Below, piece by piece: positions 9,675-18,787 of a stretch of 64,000 nucleotides of DNA. The notes beneath the pieces were generated by a model. It made no database searches and was not told where the DNA came from. It saw only the letters and a program-made list of their open reading frames with translations. The translations under genes and the position numbers were made by a program. Positions within the stretch are counted from its first letter, which is position 1; every line of letters begins with the position of its first letter. This DNA is from Enhygromyxa salina (GTDB lineage Bacteria > Myxococcota_A > Polyangia > Nannocystales > Nannocystaceae): the NCBI RefSeq assembly GCF_002994635.1, contig NZ_PVNL01000135.1, positions 310,001 to 374,000 on the forward strand, read 5' to 3'.

Positions 9675-11930
9675 GTGGGTAATCACGGCGACCCACCCGC
9701 AGCGGCCCCGAAGCTGGGCGCCACGGTGGCCAGCGATCTGCTGGCTGCCACGGTCGTGTTCCTGGTCGCGCTGCCGCTGTGTCTGGGCATCGCGCTGGCC
9801 TCGGGCGCGCCGCTGATCTCGGGGCTGATCAGCGGGATCGTCGGTGGGCTGGTCGTCGGCTCGCTCAGCGGCTCCCACACCAGCGTCAGCGGCCCGGCGG
9901 CGGGGCTCGTGGCCGTGGTCCTGGCCCAGATCGCCGCGCTCGGGAGCTTTGACGCGTTCCTGCTCGCGGTCGCGATCGCGGGGGTGCTGCAGCTCGGCTT
10001 TGGTCTGGCGCGGACCGGCGCGCTGGCGTCGTTTGTGCCGACCAGCGTGATCAAGGGCCTGCTCGCGGCGATCGGCGTGATCCTGATCCTCAAGCAGATC
10101 CCCCACGTGCTCGGGCACGACACCGATCCCGAGGGCGAGATGTCGTTCGCCCAGCCCGACCGCGAGAACACCTTCTCCGAGCTGCTCGAGATCGCGGGCG
10201 ATCTGCACGTTGGCGCCGCCGTGATCGGCCTGCTGTCGCTCGCGCTGATGTTCATGTGGGGTCGCGTCGAGAGCCTGAAGCGGTTTCCGGCGCCGCTGGC
10301 GGTCGGGATCCTGGGCGTGAGCCTGGCGCTCTCGTTCGAGACGCTCGGCAGCCCCTGGGCCATCTCCGCCAGCCACATGGTTCAGGTCCCGGTCGTCGAG
10401 GGGTTGACCGGCTTCGTCGATCTCCTGACCCTGCCCGACTTCTCGCAGTGGTCGAACCCGGCGGTGTACGTGGCGGCGGTGACGATCGCCCTGGTCGCCT
10501 CGCTCGAGACGCTGATCAACCTCGAGGCCGTCGACCGCATCGATCCGCAGCAGCGCAGCTCGCCGCCCAACCGCGAGCTGCTCGCGCAGGGGGCCGGCAA
10601 CATCGTGGCCGGGTTACTCGGCGGCCTGCCGATCACCTCGGTGATCATTCGCGGCACCGTCAACGTTCAGTATGGGGCCAAGACCAAGCTCTCGGCGGTC
10701 GTGCATGCGGTGCTGCTGCTGGTCACCGTCGTTGGCTTGCCGTGGGCGCTCAACCGGATCCCGCTGGCGTGTCTGGCGGCGATCCTGCTGGTCACAGGCT
10801 TTCGTCTGGCCAGCCCCAAGGTGGTGCGGCAGATGTGGGACGGCGGGCGCGACCAGTTCGTCCCGTTCATGGCGACCGTGCTCGGGATCGTGCTCACGGA
10901 TCTGCTCATCGGTCTGGGCATCGGCATGGGGGTCAGCCTGCTGTTCGTCCTTCACCGTCAGGTCCACCGCCCGGTTCGGAAGATCACGGAGAAGCACCTG
11001 GCCAACGAGGTGCTGCACATCGAGCTCGCCGAGCAGGTCAGCTTTCTCAACCAGAGCGCGCTCGAGCGCGTGCTCGAGGATGTCCCTCGCGGCAGCCACG
11101 TGCTCTTGGATGCGCAAGCCAGCACCTACATCGATCCTGACGTGCTGGCGTTGATCCGCGAGTATCGCGACGTGACGGCCCCGGCCCGGGGCGTGAAATT
11201 GTCGATGGTCGGCTTCGCTGACAAGTACGAGCTCGAGGACCAGGTGCTGTTCGTCGACTACTCGACGCGCGAGCTGCAAGATCAGGTCACGCCCGCGCAG
11301 GTGCTCGAGATCCTGCGTCAGGGCAACCACCGCTTCGTCGACGGTCAGCGACTCAACCGCGATCTCGCGCGCCAGGTCGGGGCGACCGCGCAGGGCCAGC
11401 ATCCGCTGGCGGTCGTGCTCAGCTGCATCGACTCGCGCACCCCCGCCGAGCTGTTGTTCGACCTCGGCATCGGCGACGTGTTCAGCGTGCGGGTGGCCGG
11501 CAACGTGATCAGCCCCAAGGTCATCGGCAGCATGGAGTTCGCGTGTGGGGTCGCGGGCTCACGCCTGATCGTCGTGCTCGGTCACACCCACTGCGGGGCC
11601 GTCACCGCCGCCGTCCACCAGGCCGTGTCACCGCCGCCGCCCGAGCACGCGGCTGACTGCCAGCACCTTCACACGATCCTCGACGACATCCAGCGCAACA
11701 TCGATCCAAGCGTCATCGAGGGGTTCACCCAGCTGTCGAGCGAGCGCCAGCGCGCGCTGATCGACGAGGTCGCGCGCCGCAACGTGCTCGCGGTGGTCCA
11801 GGGGATCGTCAGCTCCAGCGAGACCCTCGCGCGGTTGGTCACCGAGCGCCGCATCGCCATTGTTGGCGCGCTCTACGACGTCTCGACCGGGAAGATGGAC
11901 TTCATGACCGACGAAGCGATCGGTCTATGA
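9675..11930 (+). CDS. SulP anion transporter fused to beta-carbonic anhydrase (copy 2)
   Basis: This 751-residue paralogue of the preceding gene has the same order: SulP membrane domain, STAS-like linker domain, beta-carbonic anhydrase. The anhydrase zinc set is intact (C584 and D586 in CIDSR, H637 and C640 in HTHC). It starts at a GTG; the N-terminal tail differs from copy 1 (MGNHGDPPAAAPK), while long blocks of the transporter are nearly identical at DNA level, pointing to duplication. Differences include HTHC against HTRC, VSPPPPEHAAD against VSPPPADEPPR, and a shorter C-terminus. It ends a few bases before the converging RNase P RNA gene. The pair may be differently regulated or differ in affinity. 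Confidence 0.92.
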   Translation: MGNHGDPPAAAPKLGATVASDLLAATVVFLVALPLCLGIALASGAPLISGLISGIVGGLVVGSLSGSHTSVSGPAAGLVAVVLAQIAALGSFDAFLLAVAIAGVLQLGFGLARTGALASFVPTSVIKGLLAAIGVILILKQIPHVLGHDTDPEGEMSFAQPDRENTFSELLEIAGDLHVGAAVIGLLSLALMFMWGRVESLKRFPAPLAVGILGVSLALSFETLGSPWAISASHMVQVPVVEGLTGFVDLLTLPDFSQWSNPAVYVAAVTIALVASLETLINLEAVDRIDPQQRSSPPNRELLAQGAGNIVAGLLGGLPITSVIIRGTVNVQYGAKTKLSAVVHAVLLLVTVVGLPWALNRIPLACLAAILLVTGFRLASPKVVRQMWDGGRDQFVPFMATVLGIVLTDLLIGLGIGMGVSLLFVLHRQVHRPVRKITEKHLANEVLHIELAEQVSFLNQSALERVLEDVPRGSHVLLDAQASTYIDPDVLALIREYRDVTAPARGVKLSMVGFADKYELEDQVLFVDYSTRELQDQVTPAQVLEILRQGNHRFVDGQRLNRDLARQVGATAQGQHPLAVVLSCIDSRTPAELLFDLGIGDVFSVRVAGNVISPKVIGSMEFACGVAGSRLIVVLGHTHCGAVTAAVHQAVSPPPPEHAADCQHLHTILDDIQRNIDPSVIEGFTQLSSERQRALIDEVARRNVLAVVQGIVSSSETLARLVTERRIAIVGALYDVSTGKMDFMTDEAIGL

Positions 11931-11935
11931 AAAAA

Positions 11936-12340
<405 letters not shown>

Positions 12341-12345
12341 CCCGG

Positions 12346-12351
12346 TATCTA
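12346..12351 (-). promoter_or_regulatory. Candidate -10 element of rnpB
   Basis: TAGATA on the minus strand lies six bases before the P1-defined 5' end of the RNase P RNA, the distance expected for a sigma-70-type -10 box. No good -35 hexamer is visible about 17 bp upstream, so the assignment is tentative. Confidence 0.35.
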
Positions 12352-12431
12352 GCACAGCTCGGCGGGCGGGTGTAGGGGCCGCGCGTCAGGGTCGCGAGTC
12401 GCGAATGGCGCCGCGGCCCCGGTTGCTGGCG

Positions 12432-13484
12432 TCACAGACCCTGGCGCGGCGCCTGACTCCGACGTGGGATCGGCGGCACCCGCAGCTGCGCCCTGAAGTA
12501 CGCGAGCGTGCGGGTCAGGCCGTCGAGCAGCGGGACCCTCGGCTGCCAGCCCAGCAGTTGCTTCGCGCGGCTGATGTCCGGCCGGCGGCGCCTGGGGTCG
12601 TCGATTGGCAGCGGCTCGAACACGATGTCGACCCGCGCGTCGACGAGCTCCCGGGTCAGCTTCGCGAGCTCGAGCACGGTGAATTCGTCGGGGTTGCCCA
12701 GGTTGATCGGCTCGTGGGTGGCGACCTCGGTCAGCCGCATGATCCCATCGAGCAGATCGCTGACGTACTGGAACGCGCGGGTCTGGGTGCCGTCGCCGTA
12801 GACCGTCAACGGCCCGCCCCGCAGCGCCTGGGTGATGAAATTCGAGATCACCCGACCGTCGTCCGGCGCCATGCGTGGGCCGTAGGTGTTGAAGATCCGG
12901 ACGATCCGCGTGTCGACCCCGAACCGGCGTTGGAAGTCCACGGTCATGGCCTCGGCGTAGCGCTTGGCCTCGTCGTAGACGGCGCGGGGACCGATCGGGT
13001 TGACGTTGCCCCAGTACGACTCCCGCTGCGGGTGAACCTCCGGGTCGCCGTAGATCTCGCTGGTCGAGGCCAGCAAGAAGCCCGCGCCGTGACGGCGGGC
13101 GAGCTCGAGCAGATGAAACGAGCCCTCGGCGTTGCTGCGCATGCAGGCGATCGAATGGCGCTGATACTGCGGCGGCGAGGCCGGGCTCGCGAGGTGAAAG
13201 ATCCAGTCGAGCCTGCCCCCGAGCGCGCCCTCGAGATCGAGCGAGAGCGGCTCGATCACGTCGTGCTCGACGAACCCAAACCGGGGCATGCGCCACAGCC
13301 GACTCAGGTTGTCCGGGCGACCCGTCACGAAATTGTCGAGACCCAGCAGCGCGTAGCCGCTGGCGATCAGTCGCTCACACAGGTGCGAGCCGATGAACCC
13401 GGCGGCGCCGGTCACCAGCGCGCGGCCCTTCACCTGCCCTCGGTTCAGGAGTTGGTTCGCTGTCTTGAAGTTGTTGTGGCTCAT
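12432..13484 (-). CDS. UDP-glucuronate decarboxylase-like (UDP-xylose synthase)
   Basis: This 350-residue extended short-chain dehydrogenase has an N-terminal NAD site TGAAGFIGSHL and a catalytic YxxxK (Y170, K174) in GPRAVYDEAKR. The stretch GNVNPIGPRAVYDEAKRYAE and the NTYGPRM segment are close to bacterial UXS enzymes, which convert UDP-glucuronate to UDP-xylose. It is the last gene of the minus-strand glycan operon, 24 bp after the methyltransferase, so it probably supplies a nucleotide pentose for the upstream glycosyltransferases. A related NDP-sugar epimerase or dehydratase cannot be excluded without comparison. Confidence 0.85.
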   Translation of the reverse strand: MSHNNFKTANQLLNRGQVKGRALVTGAAGFIGSHLCERLIASGYALLGLDNFVTGRPDNLSRLWRMPRFGFVEHDVIEPLSLDLEGALGGRLDWIFHLASPASPPQYQRHSIACMRSNAEGSFHLLELARRHGAGFLLASTSEIYGDPEVHPQRESYWGNVNPIGPRAVYDEAKRYAEAMTVDFQRRFGVDTRIVRIFNTYGPRMAPDDGRVISNFITQALRGGPLTVYGDGTQTRAFQYVSDLLDGIMRLTEVATHEPINLGNPDEFTVLELAKLTRELVDARVDIVFEPLPIDDPRRRRPDISRAKQLLGWQPRVPLLDGLTRTLAYFRAQLRVPPIPRRSQAPRQGL

Positions 13485-13508
13485 GTGGACCTCGTGCTCT
13501 GGCGCGAC

Positions 13509-14309
13509 TCACTCGAGCCCGCAGGCCGCTCGGTATTCATCGTCGAGCCAGCGCGCGGCCTGGGTGAGCGCTGGATCGCGTCGACACACGTACAATTCAT
13601 GCCCGGGCCGGGCATCGACCCGGAACCCGACGGTGCGCAACATCGCCTCGATCGCGGCGTGGTTGGGCACCCACCAGTTCGTGGCGTCGCCCGCCAGGTC
13701 GTGCTCGATGAAGGCCATGCTCGGCCAGCCGGGGCGGGTCATCAGCTGGCGTTCTTGCCAGCGCAGACCGCTCGTGCGGGCCGGCTCGGCGGCGTCGGGC
13801 AGCGACAGCGACTGGAAGATCAGCGTGTCGGCGCACCGACGCGCGACGATGTCGAGCGCCAGCAGGGGATAGCGAAGGTGGTAAAACAGCCCCATGAACA
13901 ACACGAGGTCGTAGGTCACGTCGCGCCGGGCGAGGTGGTAGACACTGCTCGGAAACAGGCAGACCTGGGCGTCGAGCCCGAGCTGCCCTCGCGCCCACCG
14001 GGCCTGCTCGAGGTAGTGCTCGTCGACGTCGACCGCGTCGACCTGGGCCCCGCGGCGGGCCAGCTCGAAGCTGTAGAAGCCGGCGTTGCAGCCGATGTCC
14101 AGCGCGGTGGTGCCCGAGAGATCCGCGGGCAGGCTGGCTTCGAGCTGGCGCCACTTGTAGGCCGGGAAGTCGCCCAGCGGGTGGTCGGGGGCGGTCCGCG
14201 AGCCGTCGGGCAGGTGCAGGTTGTGAAACCATGGCCCGCGCTGACGGATCTCGTGCTCGAGCGGTCCGCTGGCTCGCGCGCCGCTCGACTGCAGGGTTTC
14301 GGGGCTCAT
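13509..14309 (-). CDS. SAM-dependent methyltransferase, glycosyltransferase-associated type
   Basis: This 266-residue class I methyltransferase has the SAM motif I ALDIGCNAGFYSFELARRGA and an acidic residue after the next strand (VDAVDVDE). Other blocks, GPWFHNLHLPDG, FPAYKWRQLEA and YHLRYPLLALDIV, resemble a family (TIGR04290 type) usually encoded beside CgeB-like glycosyltransferases, which is exactly this context. The start is fixed by a 4-nt ATGA overlap with the stop of the upstream glycosyltransferase; the longer open frame upstream is a shadow. It likely methylates a sugar or a glycan intermediate; the position is unknown. Confidence 0.8.
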   Translation of the reverse strand: MSPETLQSSGARASGPLEHEIRQRGPWFHNLHLPDGSRTAPDHPLGDFPAYKWRQLEASLPADLSGTTALDIGCNAGFYSFELARRGAQVDAVDVDEHYLEQARWARGQLGLDAQVCLFPSSVYHLARRDVTYDLVLFMGLFYHLRYPLLALDIVARRCADTLIFQSLSLPDAAEPARTSGLRWQERQLMTRPGWPSMAFIEHDLAGDATNWWVPNHAAIEAMLRTVGFRVDARPGHELYVCRRDPALTQAARWLDDEYRAACGLE

Positions 14310-15400
14310 CGCGCACGCCCCTTTATCGCGGCGGCTTCGCGGCAGTAGCCGAGCAGCTGACGGGCACGGTGCGCGCAAGTGTGGGCGCTCAACACCCGCG
14401 CGCGCGCACGCTGACCGATCGCGCGGCGCTGATCCTCGCGCAGGCTCGCCAACAGCTCGCCCACCTCCGCGCCCGAGCGGACCAGCAGCAGCTCTTCGTT
14501 GGGCGTCAGGATCGTCTCGATCCCCGGCCAGATGTCGCTGATGATCGGCACGCCGCACGCGGCGGCCTCGAACAAGCGCACGCTCGGCGAGTAGCCGGCC
14601 TGGATCATGTCGTCGCGGGTCACATTGAGGGCGAAGCGCTGGGCGTTGTAGAAGCTGCTGTGCTCGGGCGGCGGCAGGTGCTCGATACGCTCGACGTTTT
14701 TCGGCCAGCGAAGCTGCGCTGGGTAGCGCGAGCCCGCGACGACAAACCGCTGATCGGGCAGCGACCGGGCCGGCTCGCACAGCAGCGACTCGACCCGGAC
14801 CTGGCGATCGTCGCTGTAGGTGCCGAGGTAACCGAGATCCCAGCGCGTCGCGACGTCGGCCCGAGGCGCGTAGTGTTCGGGGTCGACCGAGCAGTACAGC
14901 GCGCGGGCGCAGGGTGAGCCGTGGGTCTGCTCGAGCGTCGCCAGGGTCTCGCCACCCGTGAACGACAAGTACAGGTCAAAGCGTGGGATCAGCGAGGGGT
15001 GCAGGTACTCGAAGTCACGCCGGGCCAGCTTGGCGAGCGTCACGGGGGTGTCGATGTCATAGAACGCCCGCAGCCCGCGAGCTCGCTCGAGCACCCAGCG
15101 GCTGAGCTCGACGCCATCGGGCACGTACGAGCCGACGATGACCACGTCCGCGTCGCGCACGGCCTCGGCGTGGACGTCACGCAATTCCTCCAAGCTGGCG
15201 TACAGGCTGGTCCGACAAAACGGCGGCGTCGGTAGATCTCGGCTCGCGGCGTACCACGCGGTGTCGCGCTCGAGAAAGTGCACGCGCATGCCCATGCGGT
15301 CGAGCTCGCGGATCAGCGCGCGATAGGTCGTCGCGTGGCCGTTGCCCCACGACGATGTGATCGAGAGGCCCAGGATCACGATGTCCAGCTCGGTGCGCAT
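14306..15400 (-). CDS. CgeB-like glycosyltransferase 1
   Basis: This 364-residue cytoplasmic enzyme of the GT-B fold starts with a Rossmann strand (LDIVILGLSITSSWGNGHATTY). It has an N-terminal domain like CgeB/DUF3880 proteins and a C-terminal Glyco_trans_1_2-type domain with GYSPSVRLFEAAACGVPIISD, where the family's sugar-nucleotide-binding Glu lies. It shares phrases with the next gene upstream (STA.YY, NxGY/CGYSP), so the two are paralogues. The ATG overlaps the stop of glycosyltransferase 2 (TGATG) and its own stop overlaps the methyltransferase start. Donor and acceptor are unknown. Confidence 0.8.
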   Translation of the reverse strand: MRTELDIVILGLSITSSWGNGHATTYRALIRELDRMGMRVHFLERDTAWYAASRDLPTPPFCRTSLYASLEELRDVHAEAVRDADVVIVGSYVPDGVELSRWVLERARGLRAFYDIDTPVTLAKLARRDFEYLHPSLIPRFDLYLSFTGGETLATLEQTHGSPCARALYCSVDPEHYAPRADVATRWDLGYLGTYSDDRQVRVESLLCEPARSLPDQRFVVAGSRYPAQLRWPKNVERIEHLPPPEHSSFYNAQRFALNVTRDDMIQAGYSPSVRLFEAAACGVPIISDIWPGIETILTPNEELLLVRSGAEVGELLASLREDQRRAIGQRARARVLSAHTCAHRARQLLGYCREAAAIKGRAR

Positions 15401-16494
15401 CAGCTGATCCCCGGTGAAGACAGCCTGTCTTGGCCGCCCAAGATCGCCTCGACCTCGGCGGCTCGGTGCGCGTAGGTGTGCTCGGCGACCACGCGGCGGC
15501 GCGCGGCCTCGCCGATCGTCGCCGCGCGCGTGGGTGACAGGCTTCGCAGGTGCTCGGCGACACCCGCCGAGGACTCGGCGATCAGCACCTCGCGACCGGG
15601 CGCGAGGAACTGCTCGATCCCGACCCACGCGTCGCTGATCAGGCACGCGCCCGCGCCAGCCGCCTCGAACACTCGGGTCGCCGGCGAGTAGCCGCACCGC
15701 GCCATGCTCTCGCGGTTGATGTTGAGCACCGCCTGCGGCGAACAATTGAACGCGTTGTGATCCCGGGTGTAGACGTGCCCGACCGCGCGCACGTTGTCGG
15801 GCAGCGGCTTGTCGCTCCAGCCGTTGCCGCCCAGCACGAAGGTCTGGTCTGGCAGCGCCCGCGCCAGATCGAGGAAGAACGACTCGACCCGCGCCTCGCG
15901 ATCGGGCAGGCGATTGGCCATCAGCCCCAGCGCGGCCTCGAAGCGCGGATCAGGGGCGACCCGGTGGTGGGTGTCGGGATCGACGGCGTTGTAGATCGGG
16001 TGACAGGCGCGCGCGCCGAGGGCCAAATACGCCTCGACCACGGGCGGTCCGCCGCCGTAGGTGAAGATCGCGTCGTAGCGAGCGATCAGCGGGCCGAAGG
16101 GATCGTGGCCGTCGCGACTGACTCGCTCGAGGGTCGCTGGCGCGTCGACGTCCCAGAACACCACCGTGTTCGACGCGCGGCGGAGCTCGAGCACCGCCGC
16201 CTCGAGCAGCTCATCGAACACCCCCACGCCGCTGGCCTTGATGATCAGGTCGGCGCGAGCGGCCGAGTCGAGCGCCCGCTCGAGTTCCGCGGTGTCGCTC
16301 GCGCCGTAGACCACGACCCGCGCCCAGCTTGGGTCCGGGATGTCTCGGTGGGTCTGGCGATCGTAGGCGTCCGGCTCGTAGAACGTGACGGTGTGGCCGC
16401 GGCCCGCGAGCGCGCGGATGATCCCGCGGTAGTACGTTGCGGCGCCGTTCCAGTAGGCCGACACCAAGCTCGAGCCAAAAAACGCGATGTTCAT
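15400..16494 (-). CDS. CgeB-like glycosyltransferase 2
   Basis: This 364-residue GT-B enzyme opens with MNIAFFGSSLVSAYWNGAAT. The C-terminal domain contains ARCGYSPATRVFEAAGAGAC followed by an ISDAW turn, matching the CgeB/Glyco_trans_1_2 donor-binding region. A DVDAPATLERV segment parallels DIDTPVTLAKL in glycosyltransferase 1, indicating a duplicated pair. Start and stop overlap its neighbours by a few bases, giving tight translational coupling. It probably adds one sugar residue to a shared glycan or glycolipid. Confidence 0.8.
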   Translation of the reverse strand: MNIAFFGSSLVSAYWNGAATYYRGIIRALAGRGHTVTFYEPDAYDRQTHRDIPDPSWARVVVYGASDTAELERALDSAARADLIIKASGVGVFDELLEAAVLELRRASNTVVFWDVDAPATLERVSRDGHDPFGPLIARYDAIFTYGGGPPVVEAYLALGARACHPIYNAVDPDTHHRVAPDPRFEAALGLMANRLPDREARVESFFLDLARALPDQTFVLGGNGWSDKPLPDNVRAVGHVYTRDHNAFNCSPQAVLNINRESMARCGYSPATRVFEAAGAGACLISDAWVGIEQFLAPGREVLIAESSAGVAEHLRSLSPTRAATIGEAARRRVVAEHTYAHRAAEVEAILGGQDRLSSPGIS

Positions 16495-17645
16495 GGGTGA
16501 TCCTCCAGCGCCTGCTCGCGCGGCGGGTTGTGGGTGGTCGTGTCGAGCCCGAGCTCGGCGCAGATCGACATGAGCTCGTTGACTCGGTGCGCGCAGGTGT
16601 GCCGCCGCTCGATGCACGCCCGCCCGCGCGCGGCCAGCTCGGCGGCCATCGCTGGATCGGCGAGCAGCGCCCGCATGTGCGCGGCCATCTGTTTGCCGTC
16701 CCGCGCGACGAGGTGATCGACGCCCGGCTCGAACAGCCCCTCGCTGTCGTGCCACGGCGAGCAGATCAGCGGGATCCCGCAGGCCAGCGCCTCGAACGGG
16801 CGGATCGTGGGGATCCCCGGCAGCTGCGTCACGTACGGTCGACGCGGCACGTGCACGGTCAGGGCGTAGCGCGCGAAGGCCCGCGGCACCTGGTAGTTGG
16901 CCAGCCAGCGACCATGGCGGATCCCGGCGTCGGCCAGCGCGTCGAGGGCGTGCTGCGGGTAGCCGACGCCGTGAGACATCGCCGCGAGCCCCAGCGACTT
17001 GACCGGCTCGAGCACGAATTCGTGCAGCTCTTGGCTGCGCTCCTCGTCGCCCCAGTTGCCGATCCAGATCAGATCCCCGGCCCGCCGCTCGCCCGCGATC
17101 GGGCGAAACAAGCGGGTGTCGGCGGCCTCGTGCCACGTCCACGCGCGCTCGGCCCAGCCGCGCTGAAGGTACAGCTCGCGGATCACCTCGCCGAACGCCA
17201 GCACGCCGTCGTAGCTCGATAGGTCGTAGGCGGCCATGGCTTCGGGCCGGGTCACGCTGCGGTGGTGAGTGTCGTGAAACAGCAGCCGGCAATTGGCGTG
17301 AGCGCGTCGGTGTGCGCCGAGCCGGCGGACCAGCTCGTGGTCGCTCCACTCGTGCACGATCACCAGCTCGACGCCGTCGAGCGCGTCGTCGAGCGCGTCT
17401 TGATCCAGCTGCTCGAGCGCGTACTCGCGGCTCTCGAGCCCGGGGAACGCGTCCACGAAGCTCGCGATCGCCGCGGGACCACCGGGCTCGCGCTGGAGGT
17501 TCGCGCGGCTCCAACCGCCGCGCGGCTCGAACACCTCGACGGTGTGACCGCGGGCGATCAGCTCGCGCACGACCCCCCGCAAGAAGTGGGCGTTGCCGTG
17601 GTTCCAGTCCGAGACCAGCGAGTGATAGAACGCGGCGACGCGCAT
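16491..17645 (-). CDS. CgeB-like glycosyltransferase 3
   Basis: This 384-residue GT-B protein has a start region MRVAAFYHSLVSDWNHGNAH typical of the group and a C-terminal IRPFEALACGIPLICSPW donor-site motif. The central segment (LLFHDTHHRSVTRPEAM) is histidine-rich and differs from the two downstream paralogues, so it may use another donor or acceptor. The ATG at 17645 overlaps the stop of the GT4 gene. The long open frame upstream of this ATG is a shadow and not part of the protein. Confidence 0.8.
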   Translation of the reverse strand: MRVAAFYHSLVSDWNHGNAHFLRGVVRELIARGHTVEVFEPRGGWSRANLQREPGGPAAIASFVDAFPGLESREYALEQLDQDALDDALDGVELVIVHEWSDHELVRRLGAHRRAHANCRLLFHDTHHRSVTRPEAMAAYDLSSYDGVLAFGEVIRELYLQRGWAERAWTWHEAADTRLFRPIAGERRAGDLIWIGNWGDEERSQELHEFVLEPVKSLGLAAMSHGVGYPQHALDALADAGIRHGRWLANYQVPRAFARYALTVHVPRRPYVTQLPGIPTIRPFEALACGIPLICSPWHDSEGLFEPGVDHLVARDGKQMAAHMRALLADPAMAAELAARGRACIERRHTCAHRVNELMSICAELGLDTTTHNPPREQALEDHP

Positions 17646-18787
17646 CAGGTCACGCTCCTGTGGGCCTGGGTCTGGGTCTGGGTCTGGGTCCGGGCAGGCG
17701 CGTCGCACAGCTGGCGGTAGCGATCGAGGTAGCGATCGGCCATCGCGCTTGGGCCGTAGCGCCGCGCCCGGCGACGCGCCCGCTGAGCCAGGTCGGCCCG
17801 GCGCGGAGGCGCGTCGATCAGCGCCGTGATCGCGGCCGCCAGCGCGTCGTCGTCGTCGCAGTCGACGAACGTGGCCGCGTCGCCCCACACCTCGCGCAGC
17901 GACTCGATGTCACCCAGGACCAGCGCACAGCCAGCCAGCGCGGCCTCGAGCGCCGTCAGTCCAAACGGCTCGTAGCGAGCAGGCAGCGCGTAGATCGAGG
18001 CCCGCGCCATCTGAGCGGCGAGCTGCGGCGGGGTCAGGCAGCCGAGCAGCTCGACCTGCTCGAGCAGCGGACCGCCGCCCTCGGGGTGGCGTGCCTGGCC
18101 CGCGATCCCGACCGGCCACGCCAGCCGCGGGGCGACCCGTGCGAGCGCGGCCAGGTTCTTGGCCTCGTCCCAGATCCGCCCGGCGGCCAGCACGTAGGGC
18201 GCCTTGGCCCCCGCCGGCCAGTCTCGAGCTCGACGCGCGTTGGCGATCACCTGGGCGCCGGGCAGCCGACCGTGGTGGCGCTCGAGCCCGCGCAGCATCG
18301 CGTGGGTGGGGGCGACCACGCCGTTGGCCGCGCCCAAGCCCGCGCCAACCCGATCTCGGTAGCGCGACCACTCGGCCGGCGCCGACTCGCGCCTGACCGC
18401 CTCGAACCACGTGCACACGCACGAGTGACCAACGACCAGCACGGGCCGCTGCCAGTCGAGGTTGGCGTGGACGTAGTCGTTGAGATGAACCAGGTCAGGC
18501 TGGGCCGCGGCCGCGAGCTCGAGCAGCCAGTCGCCCGCGCGGGCCACGTCGTCCCAGGGATCCGTCATCCACTCGAGCTTGTAGGGCCGGGCCTCGAGCC
18601 GGAGCCCCGCGACCGCGTTGGCCTGGGCTCGCTGGGCCGGGCTCGGCTCGCCGCCCATCGCCGCCAGCGTGACCGTGACGCCGTGCTGGGCGAGCGCGCG
18701 GCACAGCTCGAGCGCGTAGGTCCAGACCCCGCCGAGCGTGTCGGTGGTCATCAGCACGCGCTCGGTCTGGCCAGTCTGGTGTCTCAC
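17645..18787 (-). CDS. GT4-type glycosyltransferase
   Basis: This 380-residue glycosyltransferase has DTLGGVWTYALELCRALAQHGV near the N-terminus and the C-terminal GT4 donor-binding motif PARYEPFGLTALEAALAG, with the typical E(x)7E spacing. A GTG at 18787 overlaps the stop of the glycosidase/epimerase gene (GTGA), so I take it as the start; an ATG at 18751 is the alternative. The C-terminus carries a Thr-Gln repeat coded by a hexanucleotide repeat (17661-17690). It acts in the cytoplasm on nucleotide-sugar donors; the acceptor is unknown. Confidence 0.85.
   Translation of the reverse strand: MRHQTGQTERVLMTTDTLGGVWTYALELCRALAQHGVTVTLAAMGGEPSPAQRAQANAVAGLRLEARPYKLEWMTDPWDDVARAGDWLLELAAAAQPDLVHLNDYVHANLDWQRPVLVVGHSCVCTWFEAVRRESAPAEWSRYRDRVGAGLGAANGVVAPTHAMLRGLERHHGRLPGAQVIANARRARDWPAGAKAPYVLAAGRIWDEAKNLAALARVAPRLAWPVGIAGQARHPEGGGPLLEQVELLGCLTPPQLAAQMARASIYALPARYEPFGLTALEAALAGCALVLGDIESLREVWGDAATFVDCDDDDALAAAITALIDAPPRRADLAQRARRRARRYGPSAMADRYLDRYRQLCDAPARTQTQTQTQAHRSVT
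17661..17690. repeat. TGGGTC hexanucleotide repeat in glycosyltransferase C-terminus
   Basis: Five near-perfect TGGGTC/TGGGCC units in a row encode alternating Thr-Gln on the minus strand, 16 bp from the stop codon. Because the unit is six bases, copy-number change would alter the tail length without shifting the frame. Confidence 0.7.

Noticed and set aside
15400..17514. A much longer N-terminus for CgeB-like glycosyltransferase 2
   Set aside because: The added sequence is arginine/alanine-rich and overlaps the coding region of the upstream glycosyltransferase; the ATGA-coupled ATG at 16494 is better.
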